Assembly (NCBI GenBank): GCA_944380885.1
Contig: CALWIZ010000022.1
Coordinates: 1 to 39,958, forward strand
Reading direction: 5' to 3'
From: an uncultured Clostridia bacterium
Lineage (GTDB): Bacteria; Bacillota; Clostridia; Oscillospirales; Acutalibacteraceae
Length of the DNA stretch: 39,958 bases
Part shown: positions 31,003-39,203 of the stretch, piece after piece
Position numbering within the stretch: the stretch's first letter is position 1
How the letters are laid out: every line of letters begins with the position of its first letter
Notes under the pieces: generated by a model
Told to the model about the DNA's origin: nothing
Database searches by the model: none
Seen by the model: the letters and a program-made list of their open reading frames with translations, nothing else
Program-made: the position numbers and the translations under genes

Positions 31003-32048
31003 CAGATATTCACCTCAAGTACCTGCTTTTTGTCAGACGAGCTGAACGCCGCCTCCATTACCTGCATTACGCGGCGCACCTGAGCGTGAGTTATAAGGGA
31101 CTGCTCTTTTCCGTCAAGCGCGGCACAGAAATTACGGTAGAAATCATGCACGTCGCTCACCGGACGCTCCGCCTCATACATATCAAGCGTTATCTCGTCA
31201 CGCGGCGCCATGGTTTTAGTAATGCCCGCTGCCGTCTGCACAGGAAGCACTTCTTTTTCGTTCCATGCCTTCATTCTGGCAACCTGAGCATTTTTGCGCC
31301 AGTCCTCAATTATGGCGCTGCCATTCTCGCACTGGAGATAAAAACGCGGCATTGCTATAAAGTTATATGTACCTACCTCAACATATGCGGTTTTACCGCT
31401 CTCAAAATACATTGTGAGCTTAAATCCGTCGTCAACCTCTTTGTTTGTGATGTGGGTCTCGGTGCAGTATATCCTTACGATTTTTTCCTTTATTATCTGG
31501 AGAATCTGGTCGATAAGGTGTACGCCCCAGTCAAGTATCATTCCGCCGCCCTGCTTTTTGGTGCAGCGCCAGTCGCTCGGGATACCTCTTGAGCCGTGTA
31601 TTCTCGATTCAATATTTATAAGCCCGCCTATTTCGCCCGACTCAACGATTTTTTTCATCGCGAGGAAATCAACGTCCCACCTTCTGTTCTGGTGAACGGT
31701 GAACAGCTTTCCGGTTCTGTCAGCCGCGGCGGTCATCTCGTCAAACGCCGCTACCGACATTTCGACCGGCTTTTCGCAGATCACGTTTTTTCCCGCCTCA
31801 AGCGACTTTATGACAAGCTCCTTATGGTCGTCGTTCGGCACGGCAATAACCACAGACTCTACGGTGCTATCCGCCAGCAGCTCCTCAAGCGAGCCGTAAG
31901 CGTGAATACCGTTTTGTTCGGCAGCCGCGTTCTTTGCCGGATCAATATCGTAAACGCCGGCAAGCGACGCCACGTCGCTCGCGAGTATCTGTCTTGTGTG
32001 CCACGCGCCCTGTCCGCCGTAGCCTATTACGGCAAAACTTTTTTTCAT
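31002..32048 (-). CDS. Gfo/Idh/MocA oxidoreductase (first copy)
   Basis: The 348-residue protein starts MKKSFAVIGYGGQGAWHTRQ, has EKP in VICEKPVEM and the inositol-dehydrogenase-like second-site pattern GGGMILDWGVHLIDQIL with His and Asp. Of the three copies this best matches a sugar or cyclitol dehydrogenase that oxidises a ring hydroxyl. I chose the ATG at 32048, which follows GGAGAG, over the frame start at 32081. It is the second gene of the operon, after the ThuA-like gene. Confidence 0.93.
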   Translation of the reverse strand: MKKSFAVIGYGGQGAWHTRQILASDVASLAGVYDIDPAKNAAAEQNGIHAYGSLEELLADSTVESVVIAVPNDDHKELVIKSLEAGKNVICEKPVEMSVAAFDEMTAAADRTGKLFTVHQNRRWDVDFLAMKKIVESGEIGGLINIESRIHGSRGIPSDWRCTKKQGGGMILDWGVHLIDQILQIIKEKIVRIYCTETHITNKEVDDGFKLTMYFESGKTAYVEVGTYNFIAMPRFYLQCENGSAIIEDWRKNAQVARMKAWNEKEVLPVQTAAGITKTMAPRDEITLDMYEAERPVSDVHDFYRNFCAALDGKEQSLITHAQVRRVMQVMEAAFSSSDKKQVLEVNI

Positions 32049-32114
32049 ACTTTTTTCTCTCCGTTCAGCGCGGAACTGCAATTCCGCCGTTTTCTTACCG
32101 AAGCCTATGCCGGA

Positions 32115-32822
32115 TTACTTTTCGATTTTCTTTACGTGCGGACAGTCAATAACTTTGCGGTAATCTGAATATGTCCAGTAAATCGCGTTCTTTATTACCC
32201 TTATTACATCAGGGTTATGATAGGTCGGATAGCTCTCATGACCGGGCTGGAAATAGAATATCTTTCCGTAGCCGCGTCTGTAACAGCAGCCTGCCCTGAA
32301 AACCTCGCCGCCCTCATAGCTGCCTATGAATATCAGCTTGTCAGGCTCTGGTATGCTGAAAGGCTCAGTATAAGTCTCCTCGTGATCAAGCTTTATGTAG
32401 CGGTCGATGCCCTGAGCTATCGGGTGGCTCGGATCGCACGCCCATACATACTCATAGTCTCCGTCCTCTCGCCAGCCGAGCGAGCAGGGTGTTCCCATAA
32501 GCAGCTTGAACGGCTTTGAATGGTGAGCCGAATGAAGGAATATCATTCCCATGCCGGAAAGCACCGCGTTCTGTACACGCGCGGCAACCTCATCAGGCAC
32601 TTCCCCATGGCGCATATGACCCCACCAGATCATAACATCTGTATCAGCAAGAAGCTCATCGGTTATATCGTTTACGGTATCAAGTGTTACGGTTCTTACC
32701 GTAATATCGCTGTCCTCCAGCTTCTCCTTGAGCGTGTTATGTATTCCTTCCGGATATATCGCCTTTACAGCAGGTTCGGTTTTTTCATGAACAAATTCAT
32801 TATAAATGGTTACTTTAATCAT
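32115..32822 (-). CDS. ThuA-like domain protein
   Basis: The 235-residue protein belongs to the ThuA (class I glutamine-amidotransferase-like fold) family, seen in MIWWGHMRHGEVP, GMGMIFLHSAHHSKPF, the LGWREDGDYEYVWACDPSHPI stretch and GKIFYFQPGHESYPTY. ThuA-type genes go with ThuB-type Gfo/Idh/MocA dehydrogenases in disaccharide use through 3-keto sugars. GGGTGATTTT precedes ATG 32822. It is the first gene of the six-gene operon and follows a plausible promoter with an overlapping palindrome. Its chemical role is not settled in the family. Confidence 0.9.
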   Translation of the reverse strand: MIKVTIYNEFVHEKTEPAVKAIYPEGIHNTLKEKLEDSDITVRTVTLDTVNDITDELLADTDVMIWWGHMRHGEVPDEVAARVQNAVLSGMGMIFLHSAHHSKPFKLLMGTPCSLGWREDGDYEYVWACDPSHPIAQGIDRYIKLDHEETYTEPFSIPEPDKLIFIGSYEGGEVFRAGCCYRRGYGKIFYFQPGHESYPTYHNPDVIRVIKNAIYWTYSDYRKVIDCPHVKKIEK

Positions 32823-32864
32823 AAAATCACCCATTCCCTAAAGAAATTATTATTTTATATTCTA

Positions 32865-32893
32865 ATTTTACAAATCTGTCCGATTTACTTCAA
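32865..32893 (-). promoter_or_regulatory. Promoter of the six-gene sugar operon
   Basis: On the minus strand TTGAAG (32893-32888), a 17-base spacer and TAAAAT (32870-32865) lie about 40 bases before the ThuA-like start. Confidence 0.6.
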
Positions 32894-32898
32894 GTAAA
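32884..32898. promoter_or_regulatory. Palindrome over the -35 of the sugar operon (possible operator)
   Basis: TTTACTTCAAGTAAA is a 7-bp inverted repeat around one central base, covering the -35 element of the sugar-operon promoter. A dimeric repressor bound here would block polymerase. Confidence 0.45.
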
Positions 32899-33001
32899 AT
32901 GTATTATATTTTATAGACAAATATTGCTATTGTTTCCTTATTTCTCCTTAAAGGCTGCGTTTAATTGCTTCTTCGGCGGAAAAGCTATTAAAGGTGATAT
33001 T

Positions 33002-33367
33002 ATGAAAGAAAAAGCAAAAAAAACGCTGCTGCCGGCTGCGGCGGGAATATGTATAGGCTTTATAAACGGTCTGCTCGGAGCGGGAGGCGGCATCATCGCG
33101 GTTCCGGTGCTTCATCGTATGGGACTTGAGCGCAAGCAGGCTCACGCCAACGCCGTTGCGGTAATGCTCCCGGTAAGCATAATGAGTGCTGTTCTCTATC
33201 TTATGAACGGATATGTAACTGTGTCCGACGCGCTTCCTTATATTCCCGGCGGAATTGTCGGAGCCGTTGCCGGCACGTATATTATGAAAAAAATATCTCC
33301 GCTGTGGCTTAAGCGTATTTTCGGCGGATTTATGATCTACGCAGGCATACGCCTGCTGCTCAAATGA
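33002..33367 (+). CDS. TauE/SafE-type permease, N-terminal half
   Basis: The 121-residue protein has three or four membrane segments and begins with the family motif GFINGLLGAGGGIIAVPVL, followed by ANAVAVMLPVSIMSA and a C-terminal GxFMIYAGIRLLLK-type helix. This is one repeat unit of the TauE/SafE (DUF81) family, which normally has two repeats in one chain of about 250 residues. The second repeat is the next gene, joined by an ATGA overlap. The family exports sulfite, sulfonates or other organic anions. AAAGGTGAT precedes the ATG. Confidence 0.9.
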   Translation: MKEKAKKTLLPAAAGICIGFINGLLGAGGGIIAVPVLHRMGLERKQAHANAVAVMLPVSIMSAVLYLMNGYVTVSDALPYIPGGIVGAVAGTYIMKKISPLWLKRIFGGFMIYAGIRLLLK

Positions 33368-33747
33368 AGTGGGCCGCCCTTTTAGCAGGGCTTTTTTCAG
33401 GCACCGCGGGAGCTATGGGACTCGGAGGCGGCGCGGTTCTCATCATTCATCTTGCGCTTTTCACAGATACCTCACAACTTAAATCTCAGGGAATAAATCT
33501 GCTGTTTTTCATACCTATCGCTCTTGCCGCGGTCACAGTGTACTCCTTAAAAAAGAATATTAAATGGCGGCTTGTGCTTAAAACCTCCGTCTGGGGACTT
33601 GCAGGCTCGGCGGCGGGTCTTATGGTTACCGGCCGTATAGGCGGCGAAATAACCGGAAAAATTTTCGGCGGACTTCTCATAATTATGGGGCTTTTAGAAA
33701 TATTCGGCAAAAAGGAAAAACCTCTTGATAAGAAAGAGGAAAAATGA
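33364..33747 (+). CDS. TauE/SafE-type permease, C-terminal half
   Basis: The 127-residue protein begins with the second copy of the repeat motif (LFSGTAGAMGLGGGAVLII), followed by GINLLFFIPIALAAV and a helix ending in a basic/acidic tail (KKEKPLDKKEEK). It overlaps the first half by four bases in another frame, so it is a separate protein rather than a sequencing break at one base. Together the two would form one complete transporter. The lexA promoter lies over its last codons. Confidence 0.9.
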   Translation: MKWAALLAGLFSGTAGAMGLGGGAVLIIHLALFTDTSQLKSQGINLLFFIPIALAAVTVYSLKKNIKWRLVLKTSVWGLAGSAAGLMVTGRIGGEITGKIFGGLLIIMGLLEIFGKKEKPLDKKEEK

Positions 33748-33753
33748 TATAAT
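33725..33753 (+). promoter_or_regulatory. lexA promoter
   Basis: TTGATA (33725-33730), a 17-base spacer and a perfect TATAAT (33748-33753) begin inside the end of the TauE gene and end 33 bases before the lexA ATG. Confidence 0.75.
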
Positions 33754-33758
33754 CTGAT

Positions 33759-33772
33759 AGAATAAATGTTCG
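33759..33772 (+). promoter_or_regulatory. SOS-box-like site at lexA
   Basis: AGAATAAATGTTCG resembles the Firmicute LexA box (CGAAC-N4-GTTCG), with a perfect right half and two mismatches in the left. It lies at the expected transcription start of lexA, where LexA would repress its own gene. Confidence 0.55.
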
Positions 33773-33786
33773 ATGGAGGTTTTTAT

Positions 33787-34374
33787 ATGTCAAAAGCTCC
33801 GCTTACCGAAAAGCAGCAGAAGGTATACAGCTTCCTCGTAAGTAAGATGTCCTCAGGATTTCCGCCTACGGTAAGGGAAATATGCGCCGCGACCGGTATA
33901 AAATCCACCTCAACCGTTCACGCGATACTGAACGTGCTTGAGGAGGAAAGCTACATAGTAAGGGACGCGAAATTCTCAAGGGCCATACGGCTTGAAACCG
34001 ACACGGACTCATCTTTGGTTCCGCTTGTCGGCAAGATAACCGCCGGAAAACCTATCTTGGCAGTTGAGGAAATAGAAGATTATATTCCCTATCCGTCAAA
34101 GGATGCCGAAGGTCTTTTTGCGCTTCGGGTTTCGGGGCTGAGTATGCGCGACGCAGGCATACTTGACGGCGATATTATAATTGCAGACAAAAATATATCC
34201 TGCAAAAGCGGCGATATAGTGATAGGAATGGACGGGGACGAAGCGACCGTAAAGCGTCTGCTGATAAAGGACGGGCAGATAATATTTATGCCCGAAAACC
34301 CCGATTTTTCGCCTATTTACCCTGCCGAGCCGCATGTGCTCGGAAAGGTTATCGGCTGTTTCAGAAGATACTGA
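33787..34374 (+). CDS. lexA: LexA repressor
   Basis: The 195-residue SOS repressor has an N-terminal winged helix ([19 protein letters not shown]) and a C-terminal self-cleavage domain. The scissile bond is Ala86-Gly87 in KITAGKP, the catalytic Ser119 is in [10 protein letters not shown], and the Lys156 is in EATVKRL. All needed residues are present, so it should cleave itself after RecA activation. GGAGGTTTTTAT precedes the ATG. It has its own promoter and an SOS-box-like site, and rnhA follows 31 bases later. Confidence 0.96.
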   Translation: MSKAPLTEKQQKVYSFLVSKMSSGFPPTVREICAATGIKSTSTVHAILNVLEEESYIVRDAKFSRAIRLETDTDSSLVPLVGKITAGKPILAVEEIEDYIPYPSKDAEGLFALRVSGLSMRDAGILDGDIIIADKNISCKSGDIVIGMDGDEATVKRLLIKDGQIIFMPENPDFSPIYPAEPHVLGKVIGCFRRY

Positions 34375-34405
34375 TAAAAACACTTTCTCCCGGAGTATTA
34401 TACAT

Positions 34406-34852
34406 ATGAAAAAGCATATTGACATTTATACCGACGGTGCCTGTTCGGGGAATCCCGGGCCGGGCGGCTGGGGGGTTATTCTGCGCTACGGAGCTCACGA
34501 AAAGGAGCTTTCGGGCGGAGAAATGAACACGACCAACAACCGTATGGAGCTTACCGCGGTAATCAAGGGGCTTGAGGCCCTCAAAGAGCCGTGCGCGGTG
34601 CGGCTTGTGACCGATTCAAAATACGTGGCTGACAGTCTTTTAAAAGGCTGGGCGAGGTCATGGCAGCGCAACGGCTGGAAAAAGGCGGACAAAAAACCTG
34701 CTCTTAATTCCGACCTGTGGGAACGTCTGCTTGAGCTTCTTGACACGCACGACGTAAAGATAGAATGGGTAAAGGGGCACGCGGGGCACAGCGAAAACGA
34801 GCGGTGCGACAGGCTCGCCGTGGAATTTTACAAATCTCTTTCACAAAAATAA
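34406..34852 (+). CDS. rnhA: Ribonuclease HI
   Basis: This 148-residue enzyme cuts the RNA strand of RNA-DNA hybrids. The catalytic residues fall at the positions of the Escherichia coli enzyme: Asp10 in [10 protein letters not shown], Glu48 in RMELTAV, Asp70 in VTDSKYV, and the late Asp in ENERCDRLA. The basic protrusion WQRNGWKK is present. The start at 34406 follows CGGAG at a wide spacing. It may be co-transcribed with lexA. Confidence 0.96.
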   Translation: MKKHIDIYTDGACSGNPGPGGWGVILRYGAHEKELSGGEMNTTNNRMELTAVIKGLEALKEPCAVRLVTDSKYVADSLLKGWARSWQRNGWKKADKKPALNSDLWERLLELLDTHDVKIEWVKGHAGHSENERCDRLAVEFYKSLSQK

Positions 34853-34881
34853 AACAACACAAGGGCAGGTAAACAGAAATT

Positions 34882-35421
34882 ATGTCAGACAGCAGAAAAA
34901 GAACGGAATATGTAGTAACCGGAGCGCTGATTGCGGCGGCTTATGTAGCGCTTACCTTTTTGAGCAATATTTTCTCACTCGCTTACGGGCCGGTTCAGTT
35001 CAGAATTTCAGAGGTACTCACAATTCTTCCGATTTTTACTCCTGCCGCCATTCCGGGAGTCACCATAGGCTGCTTTATAGCGAATATCGCGTCGTTCAAT
35101 ATGTTAGATATGATATTCGGCACTGCGGCGACTCTTATCGCCGCAATACTGACATACCTGTTCAGAAACATAAAATTCAAGGGTATTCCGCTGCTCGCAA
35201 TGCTCCCGCCGGTAATAATAAACGCGTTTGTGATAGGTCTTGAAATTGCGTTTTTCTTCCTTCCGGAGGGATATTCGTTCTGGGGCTTCATTATTTCGGG
35301 GCTTCAGGTAGGTCTCGGGGAATTAGGCGTATGCTATATACTCGGAATACCGTTTTATCTTTTACTTAAAAAATACAATATCTTTAAAGGGCAAACAATT
35401 CAAAAGCATGAAAATATTTAA
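34882..35421 (+). CDS. queT: QueT-type transporter (queuosine precursor)
   Basis: The 179-residue membrane protein has about five or six hydrophobic segments and the QueT motif YGPVQFRISEVLTILPIFTP, followed by IANIASFNMLDMIFGTAATL. It acts as an ECF-type substrate-binding subunit for a queuosine precursor such as preQ1. The 29-base gap in front is too short for a preQ1 riboswitch and none is seen. The end overlaps the start of the GHL10 gene by 14 bases. The ribosome site (AAGGGCAGG) is weak and distant. Confidence 0.9.
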   Translation: MSDSRKRTEYVVTGALIAAAYVALTFLSNIFSLAYGPVQFRISEVLTILPIFTPAAIPGVTIGCFIANIASFNMLDMIFGTAATLIAAILTYLFRNIKFKGIPLLAMLPPVIINAFVIGLEIAFFFLPEGYSFWGFIISGLQVGLGELGVCYILGIPFYLLLKKYNIFKGQTIQKHENI

Positions 35422-36841
35422 AAATCTAAAAATATCAATTTGCCTGCTGCTTTGTTTTTTCATGGCGGCGGGCAGCAATCTTACTGCTGACAGTGAAAAG
35501 ACATTTGTCCAATCCGATGAAACCGGTTTATCGGAGCAGGACAGTACATACAAGGAGGAAAATCTTTTTTTCGGGGATAACTATACCGAAACATCATCAG
35601 ATAACGCTTCGGTATCAGACACATCGGATACACCGCACACTGACGTAAGTTCGCAGCAAACCGCTGTTTCGGAAGACAAAGCACCTTCGTCCTCCTCTTC
35701 AACACCGCAAAGCGTACCGCAGAGCGGCACGGCCGGCGGCTCTTCTTCCGCGAAGCCCGAAACGACGCCTTCAAAGCCCTCTCAGGTAAAGCCGGCGGAA
35801 AAAACCGAAATGAGAGCGGTATGGATATCTTTTCTTGAATACCAGAGCATACTTAAAAACAAAAGCGAGAGCCAGTTTAAAAGCTCGGTGAAAAAATATT
35901 TTGACAACTGTGTTTCTCTCGGACTCAATACCGTAATAGTACACGCGAGAAGCCACGGAGACGCTTTTTACAAAAGCAGTTATTTCCCTGCGTCGCTTAA
36001 TTTCACCGGAAAAAGACAGGACAGCTTTCCGTTCGATCCGCTTGAAATAATGGTTAAGGAAGCTCACGCGAGAGGTCTTAAAATTGAGGCATGGGTAAAT
36101 CCGTACCGTGCGAACAAGCTGACCGAGCAGTTTTCCGAAAACGACCCGGTAAAAAAATGGCTGGGGACCGACAAGGTTTTTACGGACGGTGAATACTACT
36201 ACTTCAACCCCGGTGTGCCGGAGGTAAGACGGCTCGTGCTGAACGGCATTATTGAGCTTGTCGAAAACTACGACATAGACGGAATACATTTCGACGATTA
36301 TTTCTATCCGACTACCGACAGCTCTATTGACAAAAACACCTACGCGAAATACGGTGCCGGAAGAACGCTTAAAAAGTTCCGTACAGACTCGGTAAACGAG
36401 CTTGTGAAAACGGTATACAGCCAGATAAAAAAGCGCAAAAACATTACCTTCGGCATTTCCCCGCAGGGCAATATAGACAACTGTATCAACTTCAATTACG
36501 CCGATGTAAGGCTCTGGGGAAGCACCGCGGGATATGTTGATTACTTAGCTCCGCAGCTTTACTGGGATTACGGGCAGGGTTTCCTGCCTTACGAAACGGC
36601 GCTCGCCAACTGGAAAAAAACCGTCACAAGCCCCTCGGTGAAACTTATAACCGGCCACGCGGCTTACAGGGTGGCTGAAAACGCCACCGGCGGCTGGGCG
36701 TCGGGCGATATTCTGAAAAGACAGGTGTCAGACGCGAGAGGCGCCGCAAATTACGGCGGATTTATTATGTTCAGATACGACCATCTCTTCAGCGACGCGC
36801 TTAAAACCGAGCGCAAAAATCTTAAAAGCATACTTACCTGA
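35408..36841 (+). CDS. Secreted GHL10-type (PF02638) glycoside hydrolase-like protein
   Basis: The 477-residue protein has a signal peptide (hydrophobic residues 8-22), a Ser/Thr/Pro-rich linker (about 50-130) and a GHL10 TIM-barrel domain: EMRAVWISFLEYQS, NTVIVHARSHGDAFY, KIEAWVNPYR, YYFNPGVPEVRR, DGIHFDDYFYPT and FGISPQGNID. E. coli DigH of this family hydrolyses peptidoglycan strands stripped of stem peptides, so a cell-wall role is likely. It starts inside the last codons of queT. The residues corresponding to the catalytic acids are probably in DGIHFDDY. It might instead act on a host or dietary polysaccharide. Confidence 0.88.
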   Translation: MKIFKNLKISICLLLCFFMAAGSNLTADSEKTFVQSDETGLSEQDSTYKEENLFFGDNYTETSSDNASVSDTSDTPHTDVSSQQTAVSEDKAPSSSSSTPQSVPQSGTAGGSSSAKPETTPSKPSQVKPAEKTEMRAVWISFLEYQSILKNKSESQFKSSVKKYFDNCVSLGLNTVIVHARSHGDAFYKSSYFPASLNFTGKRQDSFPFDPLEIMVKEAHARGLKIEAWVNPYRANKLTEQFSENDPVKKWLGTDKVFTDGEYYYFNPGVPEVRRLVLNGIIELVENYDIDGIHFDDYFYPTTDSSIDKNTYAKYGAGRTLKKFRTDSVNELVKTVYSQIKKRKNITFGISPQGNIDNCINFNYADVRLWGSTAGYVDYLAPQLYWDYGQGFLPYETALANWKKTVTSPSVKLITGHAAYRVAENATGGWASGDILKRQVSDARGAANYGGFIMFRYDHLFSDALKTERKNLKSILT

Positions 36842-36858
36842 CGGACGGAGTGTGAAAT

Positions 36859-37824
36859 ATGGACCAACAGCTTTTAAAGCAGCTATCCAGAATAACCGAC
36901 GAGGAAAGAAACATTCTGAACGGCGGGAAGCTTGACATGAGCGTTTATTCGGACAATATGCCGTCTATTGTAGACAGCCGCAAGCTGCTTGAGGCGGGCA
37001 AGCTGTTTACCATCCGCCCCAACACACGCTTTATATCATTTCCCAAGCACAGTCACAACTATGTGGAGATAATATATATGTGCTCCGGCTCACAGCGTCA
37101 CATTATAAACGACAGTACGGAAATCATACTGAAAAAGGGCGAGCTTTTGCTGCTCAACCGCCACGCGAGTCATCAGACCGACAGAACCGGCATAGACGAT
37201 ATCGCGATAAATTTTATAGTTCTTCCGCAGTTTTTCGATATTGCCATAGATATGATAGGCTCCGACAATAAAATAAGCGAATTTATATTTTCAGGACTTG
37301 CGGGCAGCGGTCACGAAATATCATATATGCACTTTGATGTAGCGGATGTGCTTCCGGTGCAGAATTTAATAGAAAATCTCATATGGAGCGTGGTTAATAA
37401 GCAGCCTAACCGCCGCAACATAAATCAGGTGACTATGGGGCTTTTGTTTCTTCAGCTTTTAGGTCTTTCCGACAGACTGGTGGCGGGAGAGCCGGATACC
37501 GCGGCAAACGCGATTGTAATAGCGGCGCTTACCGAAATAGAGCAGAACTACGCCGCGGCGTCGCTCGGCAGTGTGGCGAAACGATGCAATGTCTCTGCGG
37601 CATATGTCAGCAACACGGTGAAAGCCGCAACCGGAAAAACCTTCAAAGAGCATCTTATGGAGAAAAGGCTTTCAAAAGCCGAGACGCTTCTTAAAACCAC
37701 GGCGCTTTCCGTAGGCGATATAATAGTTATGGTAGGTTATGAAAACACAAGCTATTTTTACCGCATTTTCACTCAGAAATACGGTGTGAGCCCGCGCGGA
37801 TACCGGCAAAAAATCAAAGGATAA
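36859..37824 (+). CDS. AraC-family regulator, RhaS-like
   Basis: The 321-residue protein has an N-terminal cupin-like sugar sensor (FPKHSHNYVEIIYMCSG, KGELLLLNRHASHQ) and a C-terminal double helix-turn-helix (SLGSVAKRCNVSAAYVSNTV and VGDIIVMVGYENTSYFYRIF, then SPRGYR). It lies 17 bases after the GHL10 gene and just upstream of rhaA, so it is the likely activator of rhamnose use. GGAGTGTGAAAT precedes the ATG. It may be co-transcribed with the GHL10 gene, and a terminator follows it. Confidence 0.88.
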   Translation: MDQQLLKQLSRITDEERNILNGGKLDMSVYSDNMPSIVDSRKLLEAGKLFTIRPNTRFISFPKHSHNYVEIIYMCSGSQRHIINDSTEIILKKGELLLLNRHASHQTDRTGIDDIAINFIVLPQFFDIAIDMIGSDNKISEFIFSGLAGSGHEISYMHFDVADVLPVQNLIENLIWSVVNKQPNRRNINQVTMGLLFLQLLGLSDRLVAGEPDTAANAIVIAALTEIEQNYAAASLGSVAKRCNVSAAYVSNTVKAATGKTFKEHLMEKRLSKAETLLKTTALSVGDIIVMVGYENTSYFYRIFTQKYGVSPRGYRQKIKG

Positions 37825-37853
37825 TTTTTTAACGCCGTTTCGCGGCGGTTAAA

Positions 37854-37892
37854 TAAGGACATTATTTTAAAAAGTAATGTCCTTAAATTTTT
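37854..37892 (+). terminator. Terminator after the AraC/RhaS-like gene
   Basis: An 11-bp stem (37854-37864 with 37875-37885) is followed by AATTTTTAT. A shorter GC hairpin (37831-37850) lies just before it. Together they separate the regulator from rhaA. Confidence 0.75.
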
Positions 37893-37905
37893 ATATCGCA
37901 GGCTG

Positions 37906-37911
37906 TATAAT
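37906..37911 (+). promoter_or_regulatory. -10 element of the rhaA promoter
   Basis: A perfect TATAAT lies 37 bases before the rhaA ATG. No good -35 is present at the right distance (the sequence there is TTAAAT), which fits a promoter that needs an activator such as the adjacent AraC/RhaS-like protein. Confidence 0.5.
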
Positions 37912-37947
37912 GTTTACGGAAAATATAAAAAACGGAGGTAATACCCT

Positions 37948-39201
37948 ATGTCTACTTATGAACAGGCGAAAAAGCGTTACGCCGAAATCGGCGTTGACAC
38001 CGACGCGGCTATCGCGAAGCTTAAAAGCATACCGGTAGCGCTCCACTGCTGGCAGGGAGACGACGTCGGAGGATTTGACAGTAAAGACGCTTTAAGCGGC
38101 GGAATTTTAACTACAGGAAACTATCCCGGAAAGGCGACAACACCCGAGCAGCTTATGCAGGACATTGACAAAGCGATGTCACTCTGCCCCGGAAAGAAAA
38201 AGCTCAACCTTCACGCGAGCTACGCGATTTTTGAGCCGGGCGAGTTTGCCGACCGTGACAAATTAGAGCCAAAGCATTTCAAAAAGTGGGTTGAATACGC
38301 AAAGGAAAGAAATATGGGTATCGATTTCAACCCCACCTTCTTCTCGCACCCGATGGTAAAGGACGGGCTTACCCTTTCAAGCCCTGACGAAAATGTGCGC
38401 CGCTTCTGGATCGAGCACGGCAAGGCCTGCATACGCATTTCGCAGTATTTTGCCGAGGAGACCGGCATTCCCTGCGTTATGAACATCTGGGCGGGCGACG
38501 GTTTCAAGGACGTACCCGCAGACCGTATGGGCCCGAGACAGCGCTACAAGGAAGCGTTTGAGGAAATCATCAGCGAGCCGCACGACCCCGCGCTTGTAAA
38601 GCCCTGCGTTGAGTCAAAGGTGTTCGGTATTGGAGTAGAGTCGTTTACCGCCGGCAGCGCCGAATTTACATTAAGTTTTGCCGCCACCCACCCCGGCTGC
38701 CTGCCGCTTATGGACAACGGCCACTATCACCCGCAGGAGTTTGTATCCGACAAGATTCCGGCGCTGCTCTGCTTCTTCCCTGAGCTTGCGCTTCACATCA
38801 CAAGAGGCGTGCGCTGGGATTCCGACCATGTGGTGCTCTTTGAGGACGAGACAAAGGAAATGGCAAAGGAAGTTGTCCGCAACAACGCGCTTGACAGGGT
38901 TTATATGGCGCTTGACTTTTTTGACGCGAGCATAAACCGCATTTCCGCGTGGACTGTCGGCTTCCGCAGCTGGCAGAAAGCTCTGCTCAACGCCATGTGT
39001 TTGCCTAATGAGCAGCTCAAAAAGCTCCAGGACGAAGGAAAGTTTACCGAGCTTATGGTAATGCAGGAGGAGGCTAAGATGCTTCCCTTCTCAGCCGTAT
39101 GGGAGCGTTACTGTGAGACCGAGGGCGTGCCGGCAGGTGCAGAGTGGTTCGATGAAGTAAAGAAATACGAAGCAGAAGTTTTAAGCAAGAGAGGTCAGTA
39201 A
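37948..39201 (+). CDS. rhaA: L-rhamnose isomerase
   Basis: The 417-residue enzyme converts L-rhamnose to L-rhamnulose, the first step of rhamnose breakdown. Family stretches are VALHCWQGDDVGGFD near the N-terminus, LNLHASYAIFE, GIDFNPTFFSHPM, CVMNIWAGDGFKD and LHITRGVRWDSDHVV, which carry the metal-binding His, Asp and Glu residues. GGAGGTAATACCCT precedes the ATG. rhaD follows 2 bases later. The kinase gene rhaB is not seen in the window and may lie downstream. Confidence 0.97.
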   Translation: MSTYEQAKKRYAEIGVDTDAAIAKLKSIPVALHCWQGDDVGGFDSKDALSGGILTTGNYPGKATTPEQLMQDIDKAMSLCPGKKKLNLHASYAIFEPGEFADRDKLEPKHFKKWVEYAKERNMGIDFNPTFFSHPMVKDGLTLSSPDENVRRFWIEHGKACIRISQYFAEETGIPCVMNIWAGDGFKDVPADRMGPRQRYKEAFEEIISEPHDPALVKPCVESKVFGIGVESFTAGSAEFTLSFAATHPGCLPLMDNGHYHPQEFVSDKIPALLCFFPELALHITRGVRWDSDHVVLFEDETKEMAKEVVRNNALDRVYMALDFFDASINRISAWTVGFRSWQKALLNAMCLPNEQLKKLQDEGKFTELMVMQEEAKMLPFSAVWERYCETEGVPAGAEWFDEVKKYEAEVLSKRGQ

Positions 39202-39203
39202 AA

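Noticed and set aside
34853..34881. Search for a preQ1 riboswitch before queT
   Set aside because: Only 29 bases separate rnhA and queT, and the conserved preQ1 aptamer sequence is not there.
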